A DNA stretch of 63,241 nucleotides, from positions 1 through 63,241 of the forward strand of contig JAGQOU010000041.1 in assembly GCA_020427145.1 (NCBI GenBank), given 5' to 3'. Both the position numbers and the translations under genes were made by a program. Source of the DNA: Planctomycetales bacterium (GTDB taxonomy: Bacteria > Planctomycetota > Planctomycetia > Pirellulales > Lacipirellulaceae). A model generated the notes under the pieces. It was not told the origin of the DNA, did not search any database, and saw nothing but the letters and a program-made list of their open reading frames with translations. Below, piece after piece: positions 1 to 7,726 of the stretch; within the stretch, counting starts at the first letter, position 1; every line of letters begins with the position of its first letter.

Positions 1-130
1 GCCAGCAGACCTGGTACGCAAACCGCGGGCGGCGCCCCCGCTCGCCCCGACGGTCAATTTGCAATTGCGGCGAAAAAGCCCCCTGGATATAGTCCCGCCC
101 ACATCGCCCGCCCCCTGCGCCGCCCCGATC

Positions 131-1426
131 ATGCCCGCTTCGTACGAAATTGCCGACACGCTGCTGGCGACGGTCTATTTCCTGGCCGTTGTCACGGCGT
201 TGCAGGTGATCGTGGTGCGCACCGCGGTGCGCAACCCGGCCCTTCGGCCGCACATCATGACCTTGCGGCTGGCGGCGCTCGCCTGGTGCGCGATGGCTCT
301 CGTTAAGAAAGCAGTCCTCGACGAGCTGCTTCCCCCCACCGACGCCCTCTATCACGAACTCATTGCGCGTGAGGTGGCCGACCTCTTCAGGGACGGCTTG
401 CATCGCGAGGCGTTCAGTTACTTCGGTATTGGAAATCCAGCCTATCGGTTCTTGTTGGGCGTCTTTTACTACTGCACAGGGGCTCCTGAGCTAATCGCCT
501 ACGCCGTGAACGGAGCATTGGGATTTTGGGGAATGCTGGCGTTGCTTGACGTCCTCAGCTCAACAGTCGGAACCCGCCGAATTCCGCTCTCCATCGTATT
601 GACCTGTACGTTTTTGCCGTCTGGGATTTTGTGGACGACCACGAACCTGAAGGAAGGCGCGGTGCTATGGGGAATCTGCATGATGGGCTACTGGACTCTG
701 CCGAGCGCCGGGCCCCGCCGCGGAGCAGTGCTGGCCGCAGCGGGCGCCGCCACCGTGGCCGTGCTCCGGCCGCACATCGGATTGCTGTGGATGGTCACGA
801 TCGGAATCTTCGTGCTACTCCGTGAACGACGTCTCGCCATCGTGGGAGTAATTGCCGTCGGTTCGCTGGCGGGATTGGCGCTCATCAAGACGATGGCGCC
901 CGACATGTTCGACGCGGCCGTCAGCGGCGGCGTATCTTCATCGTTAGACTCGCAATATGAACGCGTCACGGACGACGCGAATTTGGTGAGCAGGCACTTT
1001 GCCAACTCGCATCCGACCCCCGTACTCACCGGTCTTGCACTTATTCTGTTTCGACCTTGGCCCACCGAGACCCTTCACATTGGCGAAGTGTTCGCTGGCT
1101 TGGAAGCGTGGTGCATCGCCCTATTGGGCCTTTACTATTGGCGAAGCCTTCCCAAGCCAATGTATTTCCTTCGGCATCCGCGCATCATCGCGTACGGATT
1201 GGGCCTGCTGATGTTCGGGTTCTTGTTTAGCTACATGTACAACATGGGGCTCGCCGTCCGACAGCGATTAATGGCCTATCCCGCCGTCTTGACTCTGTAT
1301 TTCTGGCCGACGCTGGAACTCGGTCGATTGCGCACGCTCCACGCACTGTCGCAGACGGGCGCTCGGTTGCAGCCTCAGCGAATGCCCCTTCCGCAAGCCG
1401 CCAGGGCAACCGTCGCCAGCGCATGA
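131..1426 (+). CDS. Polytopic membrane protein, polysaccharide polymerase-like
   Basis: A 431-residue integral membrane protein with roughly nine to ten hydrophobic segments and a soluble loop near residues 255-300. The ATG at 131 is chosen because the first hydrophobic helix begins about ten residues later; an in-frame start at 59 would add a Pro-rich, unlikely leader. It is the first gene of a forward cluster with sugar transferase, acetyltransferase, aminotransferase, flippase and glycosyltransferase genes, and ends 10 nt before the sugar transferase. The position and topology suggest a Wzy-like polymerase or another membrane step of exopolysaccharide assembly. No diagnostic motif was recognised, so the function is inferred from context only. 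Confidence 0.6.
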   Translation: MPASYEIADTLLATVYFLAVVTALQVIVVRTAVRNPALRPHIMTLRLAALAWCAMALVKKAVLDELLPPTDALYHELIAREVADLFRDGLHREAFSYFGIGNPAYRFLLGVFYYCTGAPELIAYAVNGALGFWGMLALLDVLSSTVGTRRIPLSIVLTCTFLPSGILWTTTNLKEGAVLWGICMMGYWTLPSAGPRRGAVLAAAGAATVAVLRPHIGLLWMVTIGIFVLLRERRLAIVGVIAVGSLAGLALIKTMAPDMFDAAVSGGVSSSLDSQYERVTDDANLVSRHFANSHPTPVLTGLALILFRPWPTETLHIGEVFAGLEAWCIALLGLYYWRSLPKPMYFLRHPRIIAYGLGLLMFGFLFSYMYNMGLAVRQRLMAYPAVLTLYFWPTLELGRLRTLHALSQTGARLQPQRMPLPQAARATVASA

Positions 1427-1436
1427 CCTCCCCCAT

Positions 1437-2081
1437 ATGAATCATTTCTATCAAAGGCGCCTCAAGCGTCTGTTCGATGCGACCGGCGCGGCGATTTTGA
1501 TCGTCGTACTGGCGCCGCTATTCGCCTGCGTGGCCGGATTGGTTCTTGCCTCCTCAGGCAGGCCCATCCTGTTCCGGCAGCAGCGAATTGGGTGGAAGAA
1601 CCGACCGTTCTGGATCGTCAAATTCCGCACAATGTCTTCGCGTCGCGATACCGCCGGCACGCTGTTGCCCGACGAACGACGCATGTTGCCGATCGGCCGA
1701 TTCTTGCGTGCAACCAGCCTCGACGAGTTGCCGGAACTGTGGAACATACTCCGCGGCGACATGAGCTTCGTGGGACCGCGCCCCCTGCTGCCTGACTATC
1801 TGCCCCTGTATTCCGAGCGACAGTTGCTTCGGCACGGCGTCCGCCCGGGGTTGACGGGACTGGCGCAGGTCAACGGTCGAAACTCGCTGTCTTGGGAGCA
1901 GCGGTTCGAGCTGGATGTGCAGTACGCCAACGACGTAACCATCGCGGGCGACGCCAAGATCCTATGGCGAACGCTGCGCGTCGTGGTCAGCGCCAAGGGA
2001 GTTCATACAGAGGGTCATGTCACCATGCCGCGGTTTTGCGGATCGACTTCCGAAGGAACGATCCATGAGCGCGCAGCATAA
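1437..2081 (+). CDS. pglC: Sugar transferase (PglC-like phosphoglycosyl transferase)
   Basis: Monotopic phosphoglycosyl transferase that moves a sugar-1-phosphate from a UDP-sugar to undecaprenyl phosphate, starting glycan assembly on the inner membrane. The 214 residues match the short PglC type: one N-terminal hydrophobic re-entrant helix (about 16-38), KFRTM at 62-66, SLDELPELWNI with the catalytic Asp-Glu pair at D96-E97, and FVGPRP at 111-116. It lacks the extra N-terminal helices of WcaJ/WbaP. The next two genes resemble PglD and PglE, so an N-acetylated diamino sugar such as diNAcBac is a plausible substrate; that is inference. The last 17 nt overlap the acetyltransferase gene. Confidence 0.9.
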   Translation: MNHFYQRRLKRLFDATGAAILIVVLAPLFACVAGLVLASSGRPILFRQQRIGWKNRPFWIVKFRTMSSRRDTAGTLLPDERRMLPIGRFLRATSLDELPELWNILRGDMSFVGPRPLLPDYLPLYSERQLLRHGVRPGLTGLAQVNGRNSLSWEQRFELDVQYANDVTIAGDAKILWRTLRVVVSAKGVHTEGHVTMPRFCGSTSEGTIHERAA

Positions 2082-2697
2082 TTCACTTTACATCCTCGGA
2101 GCCGGCGGACACGCTCGCGTTGCAATTCAAACGGCGCGACTCATGGGACTGCACGTCGCGGGTTTGTTTGACGACAACTGTTCGCTCGAAGATCAATTCG
2201 TGATCGGTGCGCCCGTTATGGGCCCTCTGGGCCGCCTCGGGGAGGTGATGCCGCTGCCGTGCTTGATCGCCATTGGCGACAACGAGCGACGAGCCGAGTT
2301 GGCGAGGCGATTTCCCGGCCCCTGGGCGACTTTGGTGCATCCGCGAGCGTTTGTCGATGACACAGCGGAGTTGGGGCAGGGAACCATCGTGATGCCCGGA
2401 GCCGTCGTGAACGCGAATGCGCGAATCGGAGAGCACGCCATTATCAACTCCAATGCAACCGTCGAGCACGATTGTCGCGTTGGAAATGCCGCGCATGTGA
2501 GTTGCAATGCGTGCCTCACCGGCGGAGTCTCTGTCGGCGATCAGTCGCTGATCGGCGCGGGGGCGGTGATATTGCCGGGCGTGACCGTCGGGCGAGAAGC
2601 CCGCGTGGCCGCGGGAGCTGTGCTCACGCGAGCGGCGCCGGACAATGCAACCATGTGCGGCGTCCCCGCGCGACAAATGACGTCAAATCGAAATTAA
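2065..2697 (+). CDS. pglD: Acetyltransferase, PglD/NeuD type
   Basis: Predicted acetyl-CoA-dependent N-acetyltransferase of 210 residues acting on a UDP-amino sugar. The N-terminal Rossmann-like PglD_N domain has LGAGGHARVA at about 11-20; the C-terminal half is a left-handed beta helix of hexapeptide repeats (about 95-190), with the likely catalytic His in VEHDC (H135). The ATG at 2065 is chosen because it follows an AAGGAACG Shine-Dalgarno-like stretch and places the Rossmann strand at the N-terminus; the upstream in-frame ATG at 2017 lies inside pglC. The 17-nt overlap with pglC suggests translational coupling. In the pgl pathway this enzyme acts after the aminotransferase encoded next. 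Confidence 0.88.
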   Translation: MSAQHNSLYILGAGGHARVAIQTARLMGLHVAGLFDDNCSLEDQFVIGAPVMGPLGRLGEVMPLPCLIAIGDNERRAELARRFPGPWATLVHPRAFVDDTAELGQGTIVMPGAVVNANARIGEHAIINSNATVEHDCRVGNAAHVSCNACLTGGVSVGDQSLIGAGAVILPGVTVGREARVAAGAVLTRAAPDNATMCGVPARQMTSNRN

Positions 2698-2722
2698 GAT
2701 TTCTCAAAACCTCCCAAGCCAC

Positions 2723-3910
2723 ATGACGATGCAGAAGGCTTCCTCCGCAGCAACCGCCACGGGCGATCGCATTTATCTGTCGCCGCCGCACATGTCGGAC
2801 GCAGAACTCGAAATGCTCACCGCCGCATTCCGATCGAACTGGATTGCGCCCCTGGGCCCTGAAGTGGACGCGTTCGAGAGACAATTCGCCGAGAAGGTTG
2901 GCGTCAACCACGCCGTGGCCGTTTCCAGCGGCACTGCCGCGTTGCATTTGTCGCTCCTGGCCGCGGGCGTCAAGCCAGGGGACGAGGTCGTCGTATCGAC
3001 GCTGACCTTCGTCGCATCGGTCAACGCCATTCGCTATTGCGGGGCGAATCCGGTGCTCATCGACAGCGATCGCGCGAGCTGGAATATGGACCCCGCGCTC
3101 CTGGAGGACGAACTCAAACGGGCCGATGGCGCCGGGCGTCGACCTGCCGCCGTTTTGGCGGTGGATATCCTCGGTCAATGCGCCGACTACGCTGCGATCT
3201 GCGCCATTTGCGACAAGTACGGCGTTCCGCTCGTTGAGGACGCCGCCGAGGCGCTCGGTGCGACGCTTCATGGCCGCCATGCGGGCGGCTTTGGCGCCTT
3301 TGGAGCGTTTTCGTTCAACGGCAATAAGATCATCACGACGAGCGGCGGCGGCATGCTTGTCACCGCCGACGGCAAGCTCGCCGAGCGATGCCGCTATCTG
3401 GCGTCGCAGGCCAAGGTACCCGCCGAGCACTACCAGCATGAAGAAGTCGGCTTCAACTACCGGCTCAGCAACTTGCTGGCCGCAATCGGACGGGCTCAAC
3501 TCCAACGGCTTGACAACCTCGTCGATCGCCGACGCCAGATTTTTGCAAATTATCAGCGTCAACTCGAGGGGCTGCCGGGCGTTGAATTCATGCCGGAATT
3601 CGCCGGGAGTCGATCGAACCGGTGGCTCACGGCGGTGCTGATCGATGAAACCAGATTGAGGTGTTCGCCGCTGGATCTCTGCCGGGCGCTGTCCGCCGTG
3701 AACATTGAGGCGAGGCCCGTGTGGAAACCGATGCACCGCCAACCGCTTTACGCGAGTGCGCGCCGACGAGGGGGAGCTGTCGCCGACCAGCTGTGCCGGC
3801 GCGGTCTGTGCTTGCCAAGCGGCTCCAGTCTGACTGCGGCGCAACAGCAACGGGTCATCGACGTTGTGCGTACGACGATCTTGTCGGCGACTAAACGGCG
3901 AGCGGGGTGA
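2723..3910 (+). CDS. pglE: DegT/DnrJ/EryC1/StrS aminotransferase (PglE-like)
   Basis: PLP-dependent aminotransferase of 395 residues that would convert a UDP-4-keto sugar to the 4-amino sugar. Family signatures are visible: SSGTAALHLSLLA near 68-80, DAAEALG near 172-178, and SFNGNKIITTSGGG with the Schiff-base lysine at K202. The next gene starts 3 nt after the stop. Together with the PglD-like and PglC-like genes it forms a set resembling bacillosamine synthesis, but the UDP-sugar 4,6-dehydratase (PglF) needed upstream is not in the window. DegT family members have varied substrates, so the exact sugar is uncertain. Confidence 0.88.
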   Translation: MTMQKASSAATATGDRIYLSPPHMSDAELEMLTAAFRSNWIAPLGPEVDAFERQFAEKVGVNHAVAVSSGTAALHLSLLAAGVKPGDEVVVSTLTFVASVNAIRYCGANPVLIDSDRASWNMDPALLEDELKRADGAGRRPAAVLAVDILGQCADYAAICAICDKYGVPLVEDAAEALGATLHGRHAGGFGAFGAFSFNGNKIITTSGGGMLVTADGKLAERCRYLASQAKVPAEHYQHEEVGFNYRLSNLLAAIGRAQLQRLDNLVDRRRQIFANYQRQLEGLPGVEFMPEFAGSRSNRWLTAVLIDETRLRCSPLDLCRALSAVNIEARPVWKPMHRQPLYASARRRGGAVADQLCRRGLCLPSGSSLTAAQQQRVIDVVRTTILSATKRRAG

Positions 3911-3913
3911 CAG

Positions 3914-5275
3914 TTGACCACGCAACTCCCCATCGTCTCGCAAGCCCGAGTCAACGAGCGGCCTTCGTCGACCGCCGTCCCGACAGGACCGTCCACTAGC
4001 CGCGGCTTGGCGTGGATGTTGGCAGGCAATCTCATCTTCGCCGCGTGCCAATGGGGTACGCAGATTGCCATCTCAAGGGTAGGCACCCAGACCCACGTCG
4101 GCCAATACGCCGTCGCGATAGCGATCGGTGCGCCCGTCTGGTTTCTGTTGAGCCTTCAACTCCGCGCGTTGCAGGCGAGCGACGCCTCCGGAGCCTTTCG
4201 CTTTGGGGACTACTGGAGGTTGCGACTTGCAACGATTCCTGCAGGTTTGAGTCTAATCGTCGCAGCCGTGCTTATCGCCTCCTACCGCGCCGAAACAGCG
4301 GCCGTCGTGATTGCCTACGGCGCCGCGAAGGCAATCGAGGCGCTGTCCGACGTGTGTCACGGGGCGCACCAACGCGGTCGACGGTTGCATGTGGTCGGAC
4401 TTTCGCTGGCCATCAAGGGCGTTGCGTCAATCTCGGCCGTCGCGATCACGCTCTGGATCACGGGAAGTATGGCCTGGGCCGCAGCGAGCCTGGGGGGAGC
4501 GTGGTTGGCGCTGTTCTGGTTTCATGATCGCCGGCGCGGTTTGGAAGGCAATGCCACGCCCTCGTTCGCCGGCTGGAACACCGACCGCAGCTGGCAGCTG
4601 GTCCGCCTGGGCGCGCCGCTCGGCATCGGAATCACGCTCCTGGCAATTATCGTTTCCCTGCCCAACCTGCTGGTCGAGTCCGCGTTGTCGGAAGCGGACG
4701 TCGGCGTTTTTTCCGCGATGACTTGCCTCACCTGGGCCGGCATCCCGCTGATCAATGCCGTCGGTCAATCGTCGATGTGTACGCTGGGCAGCCTGTGGAG
4801 CGAACGGAACATCGCCGAATTGCGTCGCCTGACGCTGCGTCTCGCACTGCTCGGCGCGGCATTGGGATTGGCAGCACTCGCGGCGGTAGCGCTCTTCGGC
4901 AATTGGGCCATGACGACCATTTACGGTCCCGCCTACGGTGGTCATCCCGCCGCAATGTTGTGGCTCACCGCCGCGGCGGCGCTGCTGTACTGCACGCGGT
5001 CCGCGGCGGACGCTCTTACCGCGATGCGGTGCGCCCGCACGCATGTGTGCATTCATTCGGCGGCCGTGATCGGGATGGTTACGGCCGGATGGATGCTGCG
5101 TTCCACGCTAACGTTGGAAACAGCGGCCGAACTGCTTGCCGGCACGCTAGCGTTTCGCGGGATGACTTTGGCAGTGGCCTTCTTGTACGCCACGCGAGCG
5201 GCAAGTTCTGCCCGCGATTTGGCTCCCGTGACATCGCCGGACATCGCGGCGTCAGCACGGCGCGCGGCCGCATGA
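3914..5275 (+). CDS. Polysaccharide flippase-like membrane protein (Wzx/MATE fold)
   Basis: A 453-residue membrane protein with about twelve hydrophobic helices, typical of Wzx-type lipid-linked oligosaccharide flippases, which turn undecaprenyl-PP-linked units to the periplasmic face. The reading starts at TTG 3914, 3 nt after pglE and just behind a GCGGGGTGA purine-rich stretch; the alternative is ATG 4015, which begins exactly at the first helix (MLAGNLIF). The protein ends in an Ala/Arg-rich tail. Its place between the aminotransferase and glycosyltransferase genes supports the flippase role. Confidence 0.78.
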   Translation: MTTQLPIVSQARVNERPSSTAVPTGPSTSRGLAWMLAGNLIFAACQWGTQIAISRVGTQTHVGQYAVAIAIGAPVWFLLSLQLRALQASDASGAFRFGDYWRLRLATIPAGLSLIVAAVLIASYRAETAAVVIAYGAAKAIEALSDVCHGAHQRGRRLHVVGLSLAIKGVASISAVAITLWITGSMAWAAASLGGAWLALFWFHDRRRGLEGNATPSFAGWNTDRSWQLVRLGAPLGIGITLLAIIVSLPNLLVESALSEADVGVFSAMTCLTWAGIPLINAVGQSSMCTLGSLWSERNIAELRRLTLRLALLGAALGLAALAAVALFGNWAMTTIYGPAYGGHPAAMLWLTAAAALLYCTRSAADALTAMRCARTHVCIHSAAVIGMVTAGWMLRSTLTLETAAELLAGTLAFRGMTLAVAFLYATRAASSARDLAPVTSPDIAASARRAAA

Positions 5276-5374
5276 TTCCGTTGACAGGTTTCCGCGGATT
5301 CTGTAGTTCACTACCTGCATAAGCCGCTACGGCGTGCATTAGACATTCGACATTCACCTCGGCTCGAGGCCTTC

Positions 5375-6463
5375 ATGACACCGGATCCCCAGTTTTACTA
5401 TGTCGCGGCCGCGGGTCTGCTCGGAGTTCGCACGAACATCAAGGACTTCAAATGGTCCTACGGGACGGCCATGCCCGAGGCGACGGCAGACGAGTTCCAA
5501 AACTGTCGTCTGCGCCTCACCGTCGAGTTGGACCGCAATCTGGAGCTCCCGCCCTGCTCGGAACGGCTCGGAAAATATCACTACTGGTCGGGAAGCGAGG
5601 GAAGCGACGCGATCTACTACGACCGCACGTTCATGTTCGGCCGGCAGCTGCGGCTGGCAGCGCAGGGGCTTTGCGGCGTTGAGCCGACGATTCGCGTCAA
5701 CGGGGCCTATCTGCGGTACGTGACGCACCGCTTCATGAATCTGCATTCGCTGGGCTATATCCTGACCGACCTCGCATCGTTAATGCTATTGCATCAAGGC
5801 TTCGCTCCAATCCATTGTTCGGCGTTTCAGGCGGGCAATGCGACTGTCGTCGTCGCGGCGCCGCCCAACACCGGCAAGACCTTGACGAGCGTCTCGGCGT
5901 GCATGAACCGGGGCGCCAAGTTTATCGCCGAGGACCTCGCCATCACTGACGGCACGAACGTATATTCGATACCCTGGACTAGTACGTTCCGCTACTACAG
6001 TGACATCGACAAGAGCTGGGGCGCCCGCTTCGGAAACGCGGCCAAATCGATCTTCCCCCCGCTGGAACTCATCCGCGGCTCTCACCCGCGACCGATCACT
6101 GAATACCTGCCGCCGGAACAATTCGCTGACAACCAGCGCGTCACGCACGTGGTCGTACTCGAACGGGGCGAGTCCGGCGTCCGCACGATCGGCGACGACG
6201 AGGCGTTCCAAAAGCTCCGCAATTTGAATCGGTACGAGTTCAACTATTGCCGTGCTCCCATGCTCGTGGCGCACGAGTTCTTTAACCCGAAACTCGATAT
6301 TGAAGGCGCCCACCGCGCCGAGGCTGAGATTCTCCAGACTCTTGCCAGCAACGCCGATGAGACGCTGGCCGTCACAACGCTCGATCCGCCGCGTTACGCC
6401 GATCTCATCCTGGAGGCGCTCGGCGAGAGAGCGGCAGATAACTCAATCGCGGTTGCGGCATGA
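5375..6463 (+). CDS. HprK-related kinase of EPS locus
   Basis: A 362-residue protein whose central part looks like the C-terminal kinase domain of HPr kinase/phosphorylase: HCSAFQAGNATVVVAAPPNT, then GKT, followed by a GAKFIAEDLAI segment that matches the Asp-containing strand of HprK. The P-loop is APPNTGKT (residues 162-169), so the first glycine of the usual GxxxxGK[ST] is alanine. HprK-like kinases without an HPr partner are known in polysaccharide and exosortase-type loci, where their substrate is unclear. The stop overlaps the start of the glycosyltransferase gene (ATGA), indicating coupling. It follows a 99-nt gap after the flippase, which may hold an internal promoter. Confidence 0.72.
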   Translation: MTPDPQFYYVAAAGLLGVRTNIKDFKWSYGTAMPEATADEFQNCRLRLTVELDRNLELPPCSERLGKYHYWSGSEGSDAIYYDRTFMFGRQLRLAAQGLCGVEPTIRVNGAYLRYVTHRFMNLHSLGYILTDLASLMLLHQGFAPIHCSAFQAGNATVVVAAPPNTGKTLTSVSACMNRGAKFIAEDLAITDGTNVYSIPWTSTFRYYSDIDKSWGARFGNAAKSIFPPLELIRGSHPRPITEYLPPEQFADNQRVTHVVVLERGESGVRTIGDDEAFQKLRNLNRYEFNYCRAPMLVAHEFFNPKLDIEGAHRAEAEILQTLASNADETLAVTTLDPPRYADLILEALGERAADNSIAVAA

Positions 6464-7650
6464 AAATATTGCACGTTGTGACGACGCCCATCTCGCTGAA
6501 TTTCGTGCGGGGACATCTCGACGACTTGCGAAGGCGCGGCTGCGAAATCCACGTTGCGGCGGCTCCAGAGCCAGAGCTATTCCGCTTTGCCGAAGAAATT
6601 GGCGCCACGGCGCACGGCGTACCGCTGCGCCGAAAGATCACGCCGCTGCTGGATCTGTGGTGCATTGGCGTACTGGCGTGGACATTGCGTCGAGTGCGTC
6701 CCGCGATCGTTCATGCACACACGCCCAAAGCGGGCTTGATCGCCATGATCGCAAGCTGGATCGCGCGTACGCCCGTCCGCCTCTATCACATCCACGGTCT
6801 GCCGGCGCAGACGGCCCGTGGAGTAACTCGCGTTCTGCTCAACGCCAGCGAACGCGTAGCATGTCGCCTGGCAAATCGAGTGTACTGCGTGAGCCCTTCG
6901 CTGCGCCGACTCGTCGAGGCAACGGGCATTTGCAATGCGGCCAAGCTTCACGTGCTAGGCAACGGCAGTATTGGCGGAGTCGACGCGACCGCGACCTTTA
7001 ATCCCAGTCGTTTTTCTCGCCAGTATCGCGAATCTTTGCGCACCCAATTGAAGATCCCCTTTGAAGTCGCCGTCGTAGGATTTGTCGGACGGGTCGTTCG
7101 CGACAAAGGAATCATCGAACTCCTGGAGGCGTTTGACGCCCTGCGCGCCCGCCACAATCGGCTCCGGCTCCTGATCGTAGGTCCCGATGAGCGCAATAGC
7201 GGTCTGCCGCCGGAGATTTTGAACCGCCTGCGGTGCGACGAGGAGATCATCCGAGTCGACTATACGCGCGACCCGGCGCCGTATTTCGCCTGCATGAACG
7301 TCCTCGCCTTCCCGAGTCATCGCGAAGGATTCGGATTGGCGGCCATCGAAGCTGCCGCCATGGAAACACCGGTCGTCGCCACGCGGATCGTTGGATGCGT
7401 CGACTCGGTCGAAGACGGCGTGACAGGCCAATTGATCGCCCCCGGAGATGCGGCGGAACTGTGCAGCGCGCTCGACCGGTATCTCAGCGAACCGGAATTG
7501 CGCCGAGTTCACGGCAAAGCAGGCCGCGCTCGCGCTCTCGCCCAGTTTTCGCCGAAAGTCCTTTGGGCTGCGCTCTGGGCGGAGTATTGCGATTTGACCG
7601 GCGACCGGCGTCGCATGACTTCGGTGCGATCCGGTTCGGCGGCAGCGTAA
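6460..7650 (+). CDS. Glycosyltransferase family 4
   Basis: GT-B fold retaining glycosyltransferase of 396 residues that would extend the lipid-linked oligosaccharide on the cytoplasmic face. The N-terminal half has HAHTPKAGLIA (about 86-96) and YHIHGLP; the C-terminal half has GFVGRVVRDKG, the nucleotide-sugar-binding start of GT4, and HREGFGLAAIEAAA, the EX7E motif. The start overlaps the preceding gene by 4 nt. The donor and acceptor sugars cannot be read from the sequence. It is the last gene of the forward polysaccharide cluster; the next gene converges on it 76 nt later. Confidence 0.9.
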   Translation: MKILHVVTTPISLNFVRGHLDDLRRRGCEIHVAAAPEPELFRFAEEIGATAHGVPLRRKITPLLDLWCIGVLAWTLRRVRPAIVHAHTPKAGLIAMIASWIARTPVRLYHIHGLPAQTARGVTRVLLNASERVACRLANRVYCVSPSLRRLVEATGICNAAKLHVLGNGSIGGVDATATFNPSRFSRQYRESLRTQLKIPFEVAVVGFVGRVVRDKGIIELLEAFDALRARHNRLRLLIVGPDERNSGLPPEILNRLRCDEEIIRVDYTRDPAPYFACMNVLAFPSHREGFGLAAIEAAAMETPVVATRIVGCVDSVEDGVTGQLIAPGDAAELCSALDRYLSEPELRRVHGKAGRARALAQFSPKVLWAALWAEYCDLTGDRRRMTSVRSGSAAA

Positions 7651-7726
7651 ACAGTTCCGTCACGGCATTGCCGCGATCCAGCAGCCAACGTCGACGTTGC
7701 GCGACCTCCGTTTGCGTAGGCGTTGC

